A DNA stretch of 64,000 nucleotides, from NCBI RefSeq assembly GCF_001879715.1, contig NZ_MNBW01000010.1:98033-162032 (forward strand), in the 5' to 3' direction. Position 1 is the stretch's first letter. The number at the start of each line of letters is the position of its first letter. This document shows positions 46,444 to 55,535 of the stretch, piece by piece. Source of the DNA: Nioella nitratireducens. GTDB taxonomy: Bacteria > Pseudomonadota > Alphaproteobacteria > Rhodobacterales > Rhodobacteraceae. A program made the position numbers and the translations under genes. The notes under the pieces were generated by a model. It had not been told where the DNA came from. It saw only the letters and a program-made list of their open reading frames with translations, and did no database searches.

Positions 46444-47124
46444 ATGCGCATCGGCATCCTCTTGGCCGAACAATTCACCGGCCCGATTGCCGCCGCTCTT
46501 GGCCCATACGAGGGGCTGTTCGCGCGCTTGCTGGACGGTAACGGCTTTGCCTACCAGACCTACCCTGTCGAACAGATGGTGCTGCCCAAATCCCCGGACG
46601 AGGCCGATGGCTGGCTGATCACCGGGTCAACCGCCGGGGCCTACGAGGACCATCCGTGGATCGGCCCGCTGCAAGATTTCATCGCGCAGATCCAGGCCAG
46701 CGGGCGTCCCTTGGTGGGCATTTGTTTCGGTCACCAGATCATCGCGCAGGCGCTTGGCGGCACGGTGGAGAAATTCTCGGGCGGCTGGTCGGTCGGGCCG
46801 GAAGGCTATCAGATGGGCGAGGCGCTGTTCAGCCTCAACGCCTGGCACCAGGATCAGGTGACCGAAATCCCGCCGGGCGCTCAGGTCATTGCCCGGTCCC
46901 GACGCTGCAAGAATGCTGGCCTCGCCTATGGTGACACGATCGTCAGCTTTCAGCCGCATCCCGAATTCAACCGCGAGGTGATGGAGGTCATGTTGACCCA
47001 TCTGGCGGACGGACCAGTGCCTGCCGACGTGATGCAAGCCGCGCGCGACCGCCTTGCCACCCCTATCGCAGACGCCACCATAGGCACCCAGATTGCCGCG
47101 CATTTCCTGAAAAACCGGCCCTGA
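46444..47124 (+). CDS. class I glutamine amidotransferase-like hydrolase
   Basis: A 226-residue stand-alone GATase-1 domain. The nucleophile elbow is VGICFGHQII (Cys) and the partner histidine and glutamate are in FQPHPEFNRE. Stand-alone members include gamma-glutamyl hydrolases such as PuuD-like enzymes. It starts four bases after the permease gene, so the transporter probably imports a gamma-glutamyl or amide-bearing compound that this enzyme cleaves (inference). GMP synthase is excluded because the synthetase half is absent. Confidence 0.85.
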   Translation: MRIGILLAEQFTGPIAAALGPYEGLFARLLDGNGFAYQTYPVEQMVLPKSPDEADGWLITGSTAGAYEDHPWIGPLQDFIAQIQASGRPLVGICFGHQIIAQALGGTVEKFSGGWSVGPEGYQMGEALFSLNAWHQDQVTEIPPGAQVIARSRRCKNAGLAYGDTIVSFQPHPEFNREVMEVMLTHLADGPVPADVMQAARDRLATPIADATIGTQIAAHFLKNRP

Positions 47125-47233
47125 TCCGCGTCATTTTGCCGGTTCCGACCGAACGACGTCGCGTTCTGTCTTTGAAACTTCACGAATCCGATGTAAAGAA
47201 AATCGAAATTGAGATTTTCAAAAAGGTGAAATC

Positions 47234-48457
47234 ATGGCGCTCGCCCCCAATGTCTATGACGCCGAGCCGATCCCTGACTCTGCCCGCGCCGAGATTGAAC
47301 GGCTGCTGCAATCAGGCGACCTTTTCCGCTACACCGCGCCGGAAGACGCCCCCGTCTCGCTGTTGGAGCGTGAATTTGCCGACATGATGGGCACCAAATA
47401 CGCGCTGGCTGTCTCGTCCTGCTCTGCCGCGCTGTTCCTGTCGCTTCTGGGTCTCGGGCTGAAGCCGGGCACCAAGGTGCTGATCCCCGCCTTCACATTC
47501 GCCGCCGTGCCGTCGGCAGTGGTGCACGCCAATTGCCAGCCTTTGCTGGTCGAGGTGGCGGATAACTACCGCATCGACATGGACGACTTCCGCGCGAAAC
47601 TGACCGATGAAATCGGCGCGGTGATCATCAGCCACATGCGCGGCCACACCTCGGATATGGATGCGATCATGGCGCTTTGCGATGCGGCAGGCGTGCCCGT
47701 GGTCGAGGACGCTGCGCATTCGCTCGGCACCATGTGGCACGGGCAGAAAATCGGCACCATTGGCCGGGTCGGCTGTTTCAGCTTTCAGTCCTACAAGCTG
47801 ATCAATTCCGGCGAAGGCGGCATCCTGATCACCGACGATGCCGATCTGGTGGCGCGCGCGGTCATCATGTCCGGCGCCTACGAGCATAACTGGGCCAAGC
47901 ACAAGGCGCCCGAGGGCGACAACACTGGTGATCTGGCCGCCGCCTTTGCCCGCTGGCAAAACAAGCTGCCACTCTACAACCTGCGCCTGTCGAACTTGTC
48001 CGCCGCCATCGTCCGTTCGCAGTTGCCCGAAGTAGGCCGCCGCGTGCGCGATGGCCGCGCCAATCATGACTACGTGGCCAGGCTGTTGAACGCGTCGCCG
48101 TGGCTGCGCGTGCCGCCGGCCCTTGGACCGGAACAGCGGGCGCCGGATTCGATCCAGTTCAACCTTGTTGGGTTTGCCAGCGATGAAGAGGCCCGCGCCT
48201 TTGCCCAATCCGCGGCCGAACGGGGCGTGAAGGTTCAGATTTTCGGCCTGTCCACGGACAACGCCCGCGCTTTCTGGAACTGGCAGTTCATCCCCGGCGG
48301 TCAGCCCGAGTTGCCGCAGACCAAGGCAATGCTGATGCGCGCCTGCGACGTGCGCCTACCGGCCCGCCTGACCAAGGCCGATCTCGACGTCGTGGCAAGC
48401 GCGCTGCTGGCCGCGGCGGAAGAGGTCAAGATCGAACCCCGCGCCTACGGAACCTGA
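47234..48457 (+). CDS. DegT/DnrJ/EryC1 family aminotransferase
   Basis: PLP enzyme of 407 residues with the aspartate-aminotransferase fold. Anchors: VSSCSAALFLSLLG near the cofactor phosphate, VVEDAAHSLG with the aspartate that pairs the PLP ring, and SFQSYKLINSGEGG with the Schiff-base lysine. The family mostly makes amino sugars, but no sugar-nucleotide genes lie near, so the substrate is unknown. AT-rich sequence upstream (47165-47232) is probably its own promoter. Confidence 0.9.
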   Translation: MALAPNVYDAEPIPDSARAEIERLLQSGDLFRYTAPEDAPVSLLEREFADMMGTKYALAVSSCSAALFLSLLGLGLKPGTKVLIPAFTFAAVPSAVVHANCQPLLVEVADNYRIDMDDFRAKLTDEIGAVIISHMRGHTSDMDAIMALCDAAGVPVVEDAAHSLGTMWHGQKIGTIGRVGCFSFQSYKLINSGEGGILITDDADLVARAVIMSGAYEHNWAKHKAPEGDNTGDLAAAFARWQNKLPLYNLRLSNLSAAIVRSQLPEVGRRVRDGRANHDYVARLLNASPWLRVPPALGPEQRAPDSIQFNLVGFASDEEARAFAQSAAERGVKVQIFGLSTDNARAFWNWQFIPGGQPELPQTKAMLMRACDVRLPARLTKADLDVVASALLAAAEEVKIEPRAYGT

Positions 48458-48534
48458 GGCGCGCTTTTTCAGAAAAGCTTGCCTCACCCAAGCGGCAGAT
48501 TTTTCACAAAAAATCATCCGCTACGGGCGGGACG

Positions 48535-48550
48535 GATTTTCCGGAAAATC
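48535..48550. repeat. 16-base perfect palindrome between convergent genes
   Basis: GATTTTCC (48535-48542) is followed directly by its reverse complement GGAAAATC (48543-48550), just past the phaR stop. An AT-rich stem (GATTTTT with AAAAATC) lies nearby at about 48498-48515. One or both may help end the aminotransferase and phaR transcripts. Confidence 0.45.
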
Positions 48551-48563
48551 TGGCCCTTTGCGG

Positions 48564-49118
48564 TCAAAGCTTGGACAGTTTCGACTGAAGCTCTGCCAGT
48601 TGCTTCTTGATTTGCGACAGCTCGTCTTCGGCGCCGTCCGACTCTTCGGAGTCGCCCGTGCCCGGCCCCGACCACTGACCGGACACTCCGCCGGTCATCG
48701 CCTTCATGAAGGCTTCTTGCTGCGCGCGCATCGCTTCGAAGCCGGGCATCGACGCCAAAGGGTTCATCGCGGCCATGTTCTCGACCATTTTCGACTGGCC
48801 GTCGCGCAGCAAGTCGAAGGACATCGCCAGAAATTCCGGCACGACGCTATGCGCCTGCGTGGTGTAGCTGCGCACGAGGTCGGTGAGCACCCCGATCGGC
48901 AGCACGCTTTCGCCACGGCTTTCATGTTCTGCAATGATTTGCAGCAGATACTGGCGGGTCAGGTCATCGCCTGACTTAAGGTCAACGATCTTTACTTCCC
49001 TGCCATCGCGGATGAATCCCGCGATGTCTTCGAGGGTCACATAATCTGACGTCTCGGTATTGTAGAGCCTGCGGCTGGCATATCGCTTGATCAGCAGCGG
49101 TGCATCGGTCTCAGCCAT
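48564..49118 (-). CDS. phaR: PHA granule-responsive repressor PhaR
   Basis: A 184-residue regulator. Residues 8-70 are the PHB_acc_N DNA-binding domain (LLIKRYASRRLYNTETSDYV, then DLTRQYLLQIIAEHES). PhaR proteins repress the phasin gene and lift when they bind nascent PHA granules. The C-terminus is acidic, ending in a coiled helix (LSQIKKQLAELQSKLSKL). Start ATG 49118 follows AAGGAGG. A CTGC-N3-GCAG site just upstream suggests autoregulation. Confidence 0.93.
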   Translation of the reverse strand: MAETDAPLLIKRYASRRLYNTETSDYVTLEDIAGFIRDGREVKIVDLKSGDDLTRQYLLQIIAEHESRGESVLPIGVLTDLVRSYTTQAHSVVPEFLAMSFDLLRDGQSKMVENMAAMNPLASMPGFEAMRAQQEAFMKAMTGGVSGQWSGPGTGDSEESDGAEDELSQIKKQLAELQSKLSKL

Positions 49119-49140
49119 GGCAACCTCCTTGTCCCTTTCA

Positions 49141-49151
49141 CTGCATTGCAG
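49141..49151. promoter_or_regulatory. putative PhaR site upstream of phaR
   Basis: CTGCATTGCAG, a CTGC-N3-GCAG palindrome, lies 23 bases before the phaR start, in line with repression of its own promoter. Confidence 0.65.
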
Positions 49152-49199
49152 CAAAGGCGAGCCTAGTCCCTTATCCACAAAAAGCAATCGCTTGGGCGA

Positions 49200-49239
49200 A
49201 CAAAAGAAAAAGGACGGGCCCGCGGTGCGGGTCCGTCCT
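49200..49239 (-). terminator. intrinsic terminator after phaP
   Basis: On the minus strand AGGACGGACCCGC (49239-49227) pairs with the segment 49223-49211, 13 pairs with one wobble, and is followed by TTTTTCTTTTG (49210-49200). A clear Rho-independent terminator between phaP and phaR. Confidence 0.87.
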
Positions 49240-49294
49240 CTGGCAATCACTCGAAACGGGAGGAGATTCGAGCGAATGAGCCGATCGCTTGGCC

Positions 49295-49741
49295 TTAGGC
49301 GGCGGTTGCGGCTTTCTTGGCAGCGGTGGTCACGTCCGAGGTGGCTTTCTTGACGGCTGCGGTGGCTTCTTCCGAAGCTTCCTTTCCGGCAGCCATCATC
49401 AGCTCGACGGTTTCCATCTGCACTTTCTTGGCGACTTCAGCGAAGGCGGCCAGGGTCTCGGCAGACATTTCAGCCTGAGCCGAAGCGAAATCGGTCATGG
49501 ATTTCGTGTAGGCGGTCGGCTCGTCCTTGACCTTGGTCACGTCGGCCAGTTTCGTCAGGGTGTCTTTGGTCCACTGGGTCGAGATCTCGGTCGACTTCTC
49601 AGCGGCTTCCAGAGCCACTTTCGAGAACTTCTCGCCAAGCGCGGCCTGCGATTTGAAGGCTTCGTTGTAGGCGGACATGTCAACCGGGAAAGCTGCCATG
49701 GCTTCGTTGACGTATTTGGTGAAATCGTTGGTCTTGGCCAT
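49295..49741 (-). CDS. phaP: phasin, PHA granule surface protein
   Basis: A 148-residue amphipathic helical protein that coats polyhydroxyalkanoate granules. It begins MAKTNDFTKYVNEAMAAF and continues as phasin_2-type helices (FKSQAALGEKFSKVALEAAE), ending in an Ala/Lys-rich tail (AAVKKATSDVTTAAKKAA) like those of other phasins. ATG 49741 has AGGAGA upstream. Two PhaR-type palindromes lie about 70 bases before the start, and a terminator follows. Confidence 0.93.
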   Translation of the reverse strand: MAKTNDFTKYVNEAMAAFPVDMSAYNEAFKSQAALGEKFSKVALEAAEKSTEISTQWTKDTLTKLADVTKVKDEPTAYTKSMTDFASAQAEMSAETLAAFAEVAKKVQMETVELMMAAGKEASEEATAAVKKATSDVTTAAKKAATAA

Positions 49742-49810
49742 CTGTCTATCTCCTGTTTGTCCGGTGTGGGACTGGAAGGTTTCTGTTCTGCGTCTGCAAA
49801 CAATATGAAT

Positions 49811-49849
49811 GCTGCGGTGCAGAAAATCAAGTTTTTTCTGCACCGCAGC
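49811..49849. promoter_or_regulatory. double PhaR site upstream of phaP
   Basis: CTGCGGTGCAG (49812-49822) and CTGCACCGCAG (49838-49848) are both CTGC-N3-GCAG palindromes. They sit in a larger perfect inverted repeat, 49811-49826 with 49834-49849. Read as RNA the region could also fold just past the phaC stop, so operator and phaC 3' hairpin may share the same DNA. Confidence 0.75.
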
Positions 49850-49873
49850 AATTATTTCACAATCCCTTGAAAA

Positions 49874-51655
49874 TCAGGCTTTTTTGCCTTCCAGAACGTA
49901 GCTTCCGGGTGCGTCCAACAGCGGCGCATAGCCCGACTCACCCGGATTTCGGGCCTCGACCTGCGCCCCGGACCGGCGCTTCAGCCAGTCTTCCCAAACC
50001 GGCCACCACGACCCTTCGTGGAACTCGGCCCCCTCCAGCCACTCATCCGGGGTGCCCTTGACCTTGGGGTTGGTGAAATGGCCATATTTCTTCTTCGAAG
50101 GCGGGTTGATGATCCCGGCGATATGGCCGGACTCGGACATGATGAAGGTCTTGTCGCGGCTACCGAATTGCTCGAACCCGCGATAACAGTTCTTCCACGG
50201 CGCGATGTGATCGGTCTTGGTGCCGACAGAACAGACCGGCAGCTTGATGTCCTTGATCGTCACGGTCTCGCCAAGGATCTTGAAGCCACCTTCGGCCAGC
50301 TCATTTCCCTGACAAAGCTGCCGCAGATACTGAATAACCATGCGGCCCGGCAGGTTGGTGCTGTCGCCGTTCCAATACAGCAGGTCGAACGCGGGCGGGG
50401 CTTCGCCCATGATATAGCTGCGCACGGCGGGTCCGTAGACCAGATCCTTGGAGCGCAGGAAACTCATGGTTTTGGACATGAAGAAGCTGTCGAGAATGCC
50501 CTTCTCCGTTACTTGCCGTTCGATCGCGTCGACGAAGTCGTCTTGCAGGAAGACCACGAACTCCCCCTGATCCGAAAAATCCGTCAGCGTGGTAAAGAAC
50601 GTGGCTGACCGCACGGATTTGTCGCCGCGTTTCTGCATCACCGCCAGCGCCGCCGACAGGGTGGTGCCCGCGATACAATAGCCGATCACGTTCACCTGCT
50701 TTTCGCTGGTGATCTCTTTCGCCACGCGGATCGCCTCGAAATATCCCTCTTCGACATAGTCCTCCAGCCCCACCTCGGCATAACTCTCATCGGGGTTCTT
50801 CCAGCTCACCACAAACAGCGTATAGCCTTGGTCCACGATCCAGCGGATCAAGGAATTCTGCGGCTTGAGGTCCATGATGTAGAACTTGTTGATCCACGGC
50901 GGGAAGATGATCAACGGTGTGCGATGCACGGTTTCGGTGGTGGGGGCGTACTGGATGACTTCCATCATCCGGTTGCGAAAGACCACCTTGCCGTCCGCTG
51001 TCCCGATATTGCCGCCAACCTCGAAGGCATTGGGGTCCGACAGGGTCGGCAACAGCTCACCGCCATTGGTCTCGATATCACGCACGAGGTTTTCCATCCC
51101 GTCGACAAGGCTCTGCCCGTCGGTATCCAGCGCCTTTTGCAACGCATCGGGATTGGTGGCGAGGTAGTTGGTCGGCGAGAACAGGTCGATGATCTGGCGC
51201 GAGAAAAATTCGACCCGGCTGCGTTCCTTGCCGTCCAGACCGTCCAGTTCCGACACGGCCTGTTCGATGGCCTCGGAATTCAGCTCGTATTGCTTGCGCA
51301 CGTACCGGAAATAGGGATGTGTGCGCCACATCGGGTTGGAAAACCGCTTGTCCGCAGGGGCGTCGTCGTCATCCTCGGGCAGATCGAACTGCCCCGAGGC
51401 AAGCGCCTGTTGCGTTTCGATGAAATTCTCGACTGCCTTGGACCAATAGGCCACTTGCTGGCCCATCATCTTCGTGGGGTTGGTCATCATGTCATTGAAC
51501 AGGGCCGAGCCCGCCTTGACGTAAAGATCCTGCCCCGGCCCGGTCAGCCCGGCATCGTGGGTTCCATCCTTTTGTCCAAGTGCGGCGACCAGCCGTTTTG
51601 ACAGCTCTTCCATCTTGGCCAGGTTGGCGTTGAGCGTTTCAAGCTTGTCCCCCAT
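49874..51655 (-). CDS. phaC: class I polyhydroxyalkanoate synthase
   Basis: Polymerises 3-hydroxyacyl-CoA into PHA. The 593-residue protein has an N-terminal helical domain and a C-terminal alpha/beta fold. The catalytic cysteine lies in the lipase-like box IGYCIAGT; other marks are IIFPPWINKFYIMDL, LLYWNGDSTNLPG and the histidine in SESGHIAGIINPP. I start at MGDKLETLN (51655), behind AAGGAGGAGA; an in-frame upstream ATG would add eleven residues. phaZ is divergent, phaP and phaR follow downstream. Confidence 0.96.
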   Translation of the reverse strand: MGDKLETLNANLAKMEELSKRLVAALGQKDGTHDAGLTGPGQDLYVKAGSALFNDMMTNPTKMMGQQVAYWSKAVENFIETQQALASGQFDLPEDDDDAPADKRFSNPMWRTHPYFRYVRKQYELNSEAIEQAVSELDGLDGKERSRVEFFSRQIIDLFSPTNYLATNPDALQKALDTDGQSLVDGMENLVRDIETNGGELLPTLSDPNAFEVGGNIGTADGKVVFRNRMMEVIQYAPTTETVHRTPLIIFPPWINKFYIMDLKPQNSLIRWIVDQGYTLFVVSWKNPDESYAEVGLEDYVEEGYFEAIRVAKEITSEKQVNVIGYCIAGTTLSAALAVMQKRGDKSVRSATFFTTLTDFSDQGEFVVFLQDDFVDAIERQVTEKGILDSFFMSKTMSFLRSKDLVYGPAVRSYIMGEAPPAFDLLYWNGDSTNLPGRMVIQYLRQLCQGNELAEGGFKILGETVTIKDIKLPVCSVGTKTDHIAPWKNCYRGFEQFGSRDKTFIMSESGHIAGIINPPSKKKYGHFTNPKVKGTPDEWLEGAEFHEGSWWPVWEDWLKRRSGAQVEARNPGESGYAPLLDAPGSYVLEGKKA

Positions 51656-51710
51656 TTCGGCCTCTCCTCCTTCAGGCTGCTGTCCCATGCTTGATTTTGC
51701 CCTCTCAATG

Positions 51711-51722
51711 CTGCATTTGCAT
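51711..51722. promoter_or_regulatory. weak PhaR-like site between phaC and phaZ
   Basis: CTGCATTTGCAT is one base off CTGC-N4-GCAG and sits in the divergent phaC/phaZ promoter region. Confidence 0.35.
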
Positions 51723-51818
51723 AGTAAGCCTTGCCAGGGTGAGGGGGCAAAGCGACGAAATGAACCGGGTCCGGCTATCGGACCGGTCGTTCCCTAGTTT
51801 TGCAGGAGTCACGACGCG

Positions 51819-53078
51819 ATGAAACATCTTCTTACCTACGACATGATGGAATCGATCCGTGTGACCAACCAATGGCTCGGGTCCACGGCGCGCGCGATGT
51901 GCTCCTATCCGCAGCTCGGGTTGATCCCGAATCCAATGTTCAAGCTTACCGCAGCCTGGGGCGAGGTGATGGAGCGCAGCTTCGAGCGCATGATCGCCAA
52001 GCCTGACTGGAACATCTATACGATTCCCGGCGACGACGGCCGCGACCACATCATCGAGGTCGAATGCGTGCTGCCCAAAGCCTTCGGTGACCTGATCCGC
52101 TTTCATGTGCAGGGCCGCGAGCCGACCGGCCGCAAGGTTCTGCTGGTCGCGCCGATGTCGGGCCACTATGCGACGCTGCTGCGGTCTACCGTGGTCAGCC
52201 TGCTGCCCGACTGCGATGTCTACATCACCGACTGGCACAATGCCCGCGACATCCCGGTGTCCGAGGGCAAGTTCGACATCGAGGATTATACGCTCTACCT
52301 TGTTGATTTCCTGCGCGAAATGGGCCCCGACACCCATGTGATCGCCGTCTGTCAGCCGGCTCCGCTGGCGCTGGCCGCCACCGCCTACCTGGCCGAGGAA
52401 GACCCCGACGCACAGCCCCGCACACTAACCCTGATCGGCGGCCCCATCGACCCCGACGCTGCGGCCACCGACGTGACCGATTTCGGCAACCGTGTCACAA
52501 TGGGCACGCTCGAACGCCATGTCGTGCAGCGGGTCGGCTTCAACTACATGGGCGCGGGCCGCATGGTCTATCCGGGGCTGCAACAGCTCAGCTCGTTCAT
52601 GGCGATGAACGCCGAAAAACACGCCAAGGCCTTTTCCGACCAGATCCTGCGCGTCGCCAAGGGCGACGCCAAGGAACACGACAAGCACAACAAGTTCTAT
52701 GACGAGTATCTGGCGGTCATGGACATGACGGCGGAATTCTACCTCTCAACGGTGGAACGAATCTTCAAGGGCCTCGAAATCGCACAGAATCGATTCACCG
52801 TGAACGGCAAGCGGGTGGATATCGGCAAGATCACCACCGTGGCTGTGAAAACCGTCGAGGGCGGCAAGGACGACATCTCGGCACCCGGACAATGTGTCGC
52901 CGCATTGCGCCTGTGCACCGGCCTGCCGGAAGAGAAGAAAGCCAACTACCTTGAACCCAATGCCGGCCATTACGGTATTTTCGCCGGGAAAAGCTGGCGC
53001 ACCAACATCCGCCCGCTGGTTTTGAATTTCATCGACGCGAATTCCGGCACCTCTCGCGTTTCCGAAGCTGCCGAATAA
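51819..53078 (+). CDS. phaZ: intracellular polyhydroxyalkanoate depolymerase
   Basis: Mobilises stored PHA. The 419-residue protein matches the intracellular PhaZ family: LTYDMMESIRVTNQWLG at the start, VAPMSGHYATLLR, and VIAVCQPAPLALAA with the active cysteine in place of serine. The NAGHYGIFAGKSWR stretch carries the catalytic histidine. No signal peptide. It faces away from phaC across about 160 bases, so synthesis and breakdown share one regulatory region. Confidence 0.95.
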   Translation: MKHLLTYDMMESIRVTNQWLGSTARAMCSYPQLGLIPNPMFKLTAAWGEVMERSFERMIAKPDWNIYTIPGDDGRDHIIEVECVLPKAFGDLIRFHVQGREPTGRKVLLVAPMSGHYATLLRSTVVSLLPDCDVYITDWHNARDIPVSEGKFDIEDYTLYLVDFLREMGPDTHVIAVCQPAPLALAATAYLAEEDPDAQPRTLTLIGGPIDPDAAATDVTDFGNRVTMGTLERHVVQRVGFNYMGAGRMVYPGLQQLSSFMAMNAEKHAKAFSDQILRVAKGDAKEHDKHNKFYDEYLAVMDMTAEFYLSTVERIFKGLEIAQNRFTVNGKRVDIGKITTVAVKTVEGGKDDISAPGQCVAALRLCTGLPEEKKANYLEPNAGHYGIFAGKSWRTNIRPLVLNFIDANSGTSRVSEAAE

Positions 53079-53083
53079 GACCG

Positions 53084-53641
53084 ATGGCGGCAGGTCAGCC
53101 CAGCCCGTTCACCTGCCGCTGCGGCACCGTCACCGGATTGCTGCACGATGTGCGCCCGTCCGAGGGCACCCATGCCATGTGCCATTGCAACAGCTGCCGC
53201 CGCGCGATGCAGCTTTCCGGGCTCGGGGACGCGGCAGCCGAGGGGGTCGATATATGGCAGACGACCCCCGACCGGGTCGAGATCACCGCAGGTGCCGACC
53301 AGTTGCAGCCGATGCAGCTTTCGCCGAAGGGGCTGTATCGCTGGACAGCGCGCTGCTGTGACACGCCAATCGCCAACACGTTCAGCAGCCCCGGCCTGCC
53401 GTTTGCCGGCATTCTCGTCCACACCTTGACCGACCCTGCGCCCCTCGGTCCGATCGTCGCCCATGGCTTTGTCACCGGGCCGGACGGCAAGCAACGCCAC
53501 CAGAACGGGCGCAAGGTGATCTGGCGGTTCCTGAAACGAACGGTCGCCGCACGCCTGTCTGGCCGCTGGCGGCAGACCCCCTTTTTCGACAGCGACGGCC
53601 AGCCCATTGCCCCGCCGCGGCTGGCCCCAAAGCCTGACTAA
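53084..53641 (+). CDS. GFA-like/DUF6151 zinc-binding protein
   Basis: A 185-residue protein with metal-binding cysteines of the glutathione-dependent formaldehyde-activating enzyme (GFA) fold: FTCRCGTVTG, CHCNSCRRAM and RCCDTPIANTF. The overall look is of DUF6151, a GFA-related group of unknown activity. It starts six bases after phaZ and is probably co-transcribed, though a role in PHA use is not evident. Its stop overlaps that of the convergent hydrolase gene. Confidence 0.75.
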   Translation: MAAGQPSPFTCRCGTVTGLLHDVRPSEGTHAMCHCNSCRRAMQLSGLGDAAAEGVDIWQTTPDRVEITAGADQLQPMQLSPKGLYRWTARCCDTPIANTFSSPGLPFAGILVHTLTDPAPLGPIVAHGFVTGPDGKQRHQNGRKVIWRFLKRTVAARLSGRWRQTPFFDSDGQPIAPPRLAPKPD

Positions 53642-54333
53642 AGCGTCAGCCAAGCCTCAAGTATGTCCTGCATCTCGCCGGGTTTTTCCAGGCTCGGCAG
53701 GTGCCCGGCCTCTTCCAGAACCACCAGATGCGCGCGGGGGATCAGGTCGGACAACAGTTGATGCCGACGTGGCGGCATCAGGGTATCGCATTCACCGCAG
53801 ATCACCACGCAAGGCACCGAAATGCGCCGCAAGGTGCCTTGCTGATCAGGGCGGCGTTGCATGGCGCGGGATTGGCTTTGGAACGCCTCCGCGCCCGCCG
53901 CACGGCCCATCTCGCGCACCAGATCACAGATCGCGCCCCGCTCCGGGCCGGGGGCAAGTGCCGCGACAGGCACGGCTTCGGCCATCGCATCATCAAGCCG
54001 CCCGGCGCGCGCGCGGGTCATCATGCCTTCACGCGCGGCGGCGATACCGGGGCTTTCCGCCAAGGCGTCCGTCGCGATCAGGGCCAGACGCGTGACCCGT
54101 TCGGGGGCGCGGCGCAGCACCTCCATCGCGACCATGCCGCCAAGCGAGGCCCCGACAAGGGCAAATCGCTCCGGGGCCGACTCCAGCACCCGTTGCGCCA
54201 TGTCCCGAACCGTGTCCAACCCGAAGAGCGGGGCAATCTGCACGGGCCGGTGGCGCGACATGACGTCGACCTGTGGGCCGAACAGCCGCACATCGCTCAT
54301 GAACCCGGGCAGGAAAAGGACAGGTTCCACCAC
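53638..54333 (-). CDS. alpha/beta hydrolase (GTG start)
   Basis: A roughly 231-residue hydrolase. LFLPGFMSD opens the fold, ALVGASLGGMVAMEV holds the nucleophile serine, and LEEAGHLPSLEKP the histidine. Substrate unknown; sequence is like carboxylesterases or MenH-type enzymes. No ATG fits; GTG at 54331-54333 (or the next GTG) follows GAGGGAG. An in-frame ATG upstream at 54393 would add 20 unconserved residues. It is the last of three neighbouring hydrolase genes on this strand. Confidence 0.82.
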   Translation of the reverse strand: MVEPVLFLPGFMSDVRLFGPQVDVMSRHRPVQIAPLFGLDTVRDMAQRVLESAPERFALVGASLGGMVAMEVLRRAPERVTRLALIATDALAESPGIAAAREGMMTRARAGRLDDAMAEAVPVAALAPGPERGAICDLVREMGRAAGAEAFQSQSRAMQRRPDQQGTLRRISVPCVVICGECDTLMPPRRHQLLSDLIPRAHLVVLEEAGHLPSLEKPGEMQDILEAWLTL

Positions 54334-54554
54334 ACACTCCCTCGAATGACTCGGATCTTGGGCCATCTGCGGCCAGCACACGGGACGGGTCAAGCCGTCC
54401 TGCGCATTCCCCGGCGGTCAACCGCCCACCCGCACAAATTCTGTGCCGGTCGCGCACCACATTCCCCGGTGCCGTCGCCCGGAACACCCCCGCTGCCGCC
54501 TCCCGTGGCGGGCCGGGGGGCAACATCGCGCACGGCTGGCCATCGCCAAATGGA

Positions 54555-55535
54555 TCAATCGGTAAAGTCCGCGGCCCAGTCCACGATGGCGTCGGTCATC
54601 GGCCCGGTCATTGCCGGGCTGAGGATGTCCCCGCCAATCACGTGGCAGGACGGGTCCATGCCCTCGGTCGGTGGATCTTGCGGCAACACCGTGACCGCCC
54701 CGCCCCAGCCCCTGACAAATTCGCGCGTTGCGTCGGGAGAGACGACCTGATCGCGGACGCAAAACATCGCCAGCAGCGGCACAGTCACATCCCCGTAGTC
54801 GCGCCCGCGCGTCTCGCGCATCAGCGCCCCGAGGCTGGCCAGCACGGGCGAACCATAGCGCGTGGTCCAATAGCGGGCCTGATCGGCGTTATACGGCTCA
54901 AAGGACCGTTCCGGCCCCACCAAAAGCGGCACATAGGAGCGCGCAAAGCCGAGTTCCATCAACACGCCCGCCGGGTCGACCACCCGGAAATTGGGCGAGA
55001 TCATCGCCACCCCGATCACATCCTCGGCCATGTCCGGCTCGGTCATCGCGTAGGCCGCCAGCGTCGCGCCCGTCGAGGTTCCGAGGATCAGCACCTGGTC
55101 GCCCACGGCGCGGGCCAGTTGCAGGTAAAAGGCCGCGTCATCCGCCCACTCCCCCGCCCGCGCAACCGCCAGGGCCGCCCCGTCGCGCCCATGGCCGCGC
55201 AACCGGGCGAAAACCAGGTTTGCGCCAAGCGCTTCGGCCACGCGGTCGGGCACGGGACGCAGTTCCTCGGCGGTGGCGGAAAAGCCGTGCAGGTAAAGCA
55301 CCACAAGCGGCGTGCGGTCGCCCGGCGTGCCAGCCCAAACGATGCGCCCTTCCGCCCCCGGCGTGATGTCGTCGAACGCCGCTTCATGGGCTGCCAGAAC
55401 CGCCTCTGCGTCCTCTACCTGCGATGCGGGACCGTGACGGGCCACCTCGTCGCGCGGACCGAAGGCCAGTGCGGCGGCCAGCAGCGCGATCAAGCCGATC
55501 ACGCCGAGGCCAAGACGTTTTATCCACCTAAACAC
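54555..55535 (-). CDS. membrane-anchored alpha/beta hydrolase
   Basis: A 326-residue hydrolase with an N-terminal membrane helix (residues about 8-25, LGVIGLIALLAAALAF), so it faces the periplasm or membrane. VVLYLHGFSATAEEL provides the oxyanion hole, LILGTSTGATLAAY the nucleophile serine, and DPSCHVIGGD a candidate histidine. Likely a lysophospholipase or esterase-like enzyme. Its start overlaps the end of the next upstream hydrolase gene by eight bases. Confidence 0.85.
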   Translation of the reverse strand: MFRWIKRLGLGVIGLIALLAAALAFGPRDEVARHGPASQVEDAEAVLAAHEAAFDDITPGAEGRIVWAGTPGDRTPLVVLYLHGFSATAEELRPVPDRVAEALGANLVFARLRGHGRDGAALAVARAGEWADDAAFYLQLARAVGDQVLILGTSTGATLAAYAMTEPDMAEDVIGVAMISPNFRVVDPAGVLMELGFARSYVPLLVGPERSFEPYNADQARYWTTRYGSPVLASLGALMRETRGRDYGDVTVPLLAMFCVRDQVVSPDATREFVRGWGGAVTVLPQDPPTEGMDPSCHVIGGDILSPAMTGPMTDAIVDWAADFTD

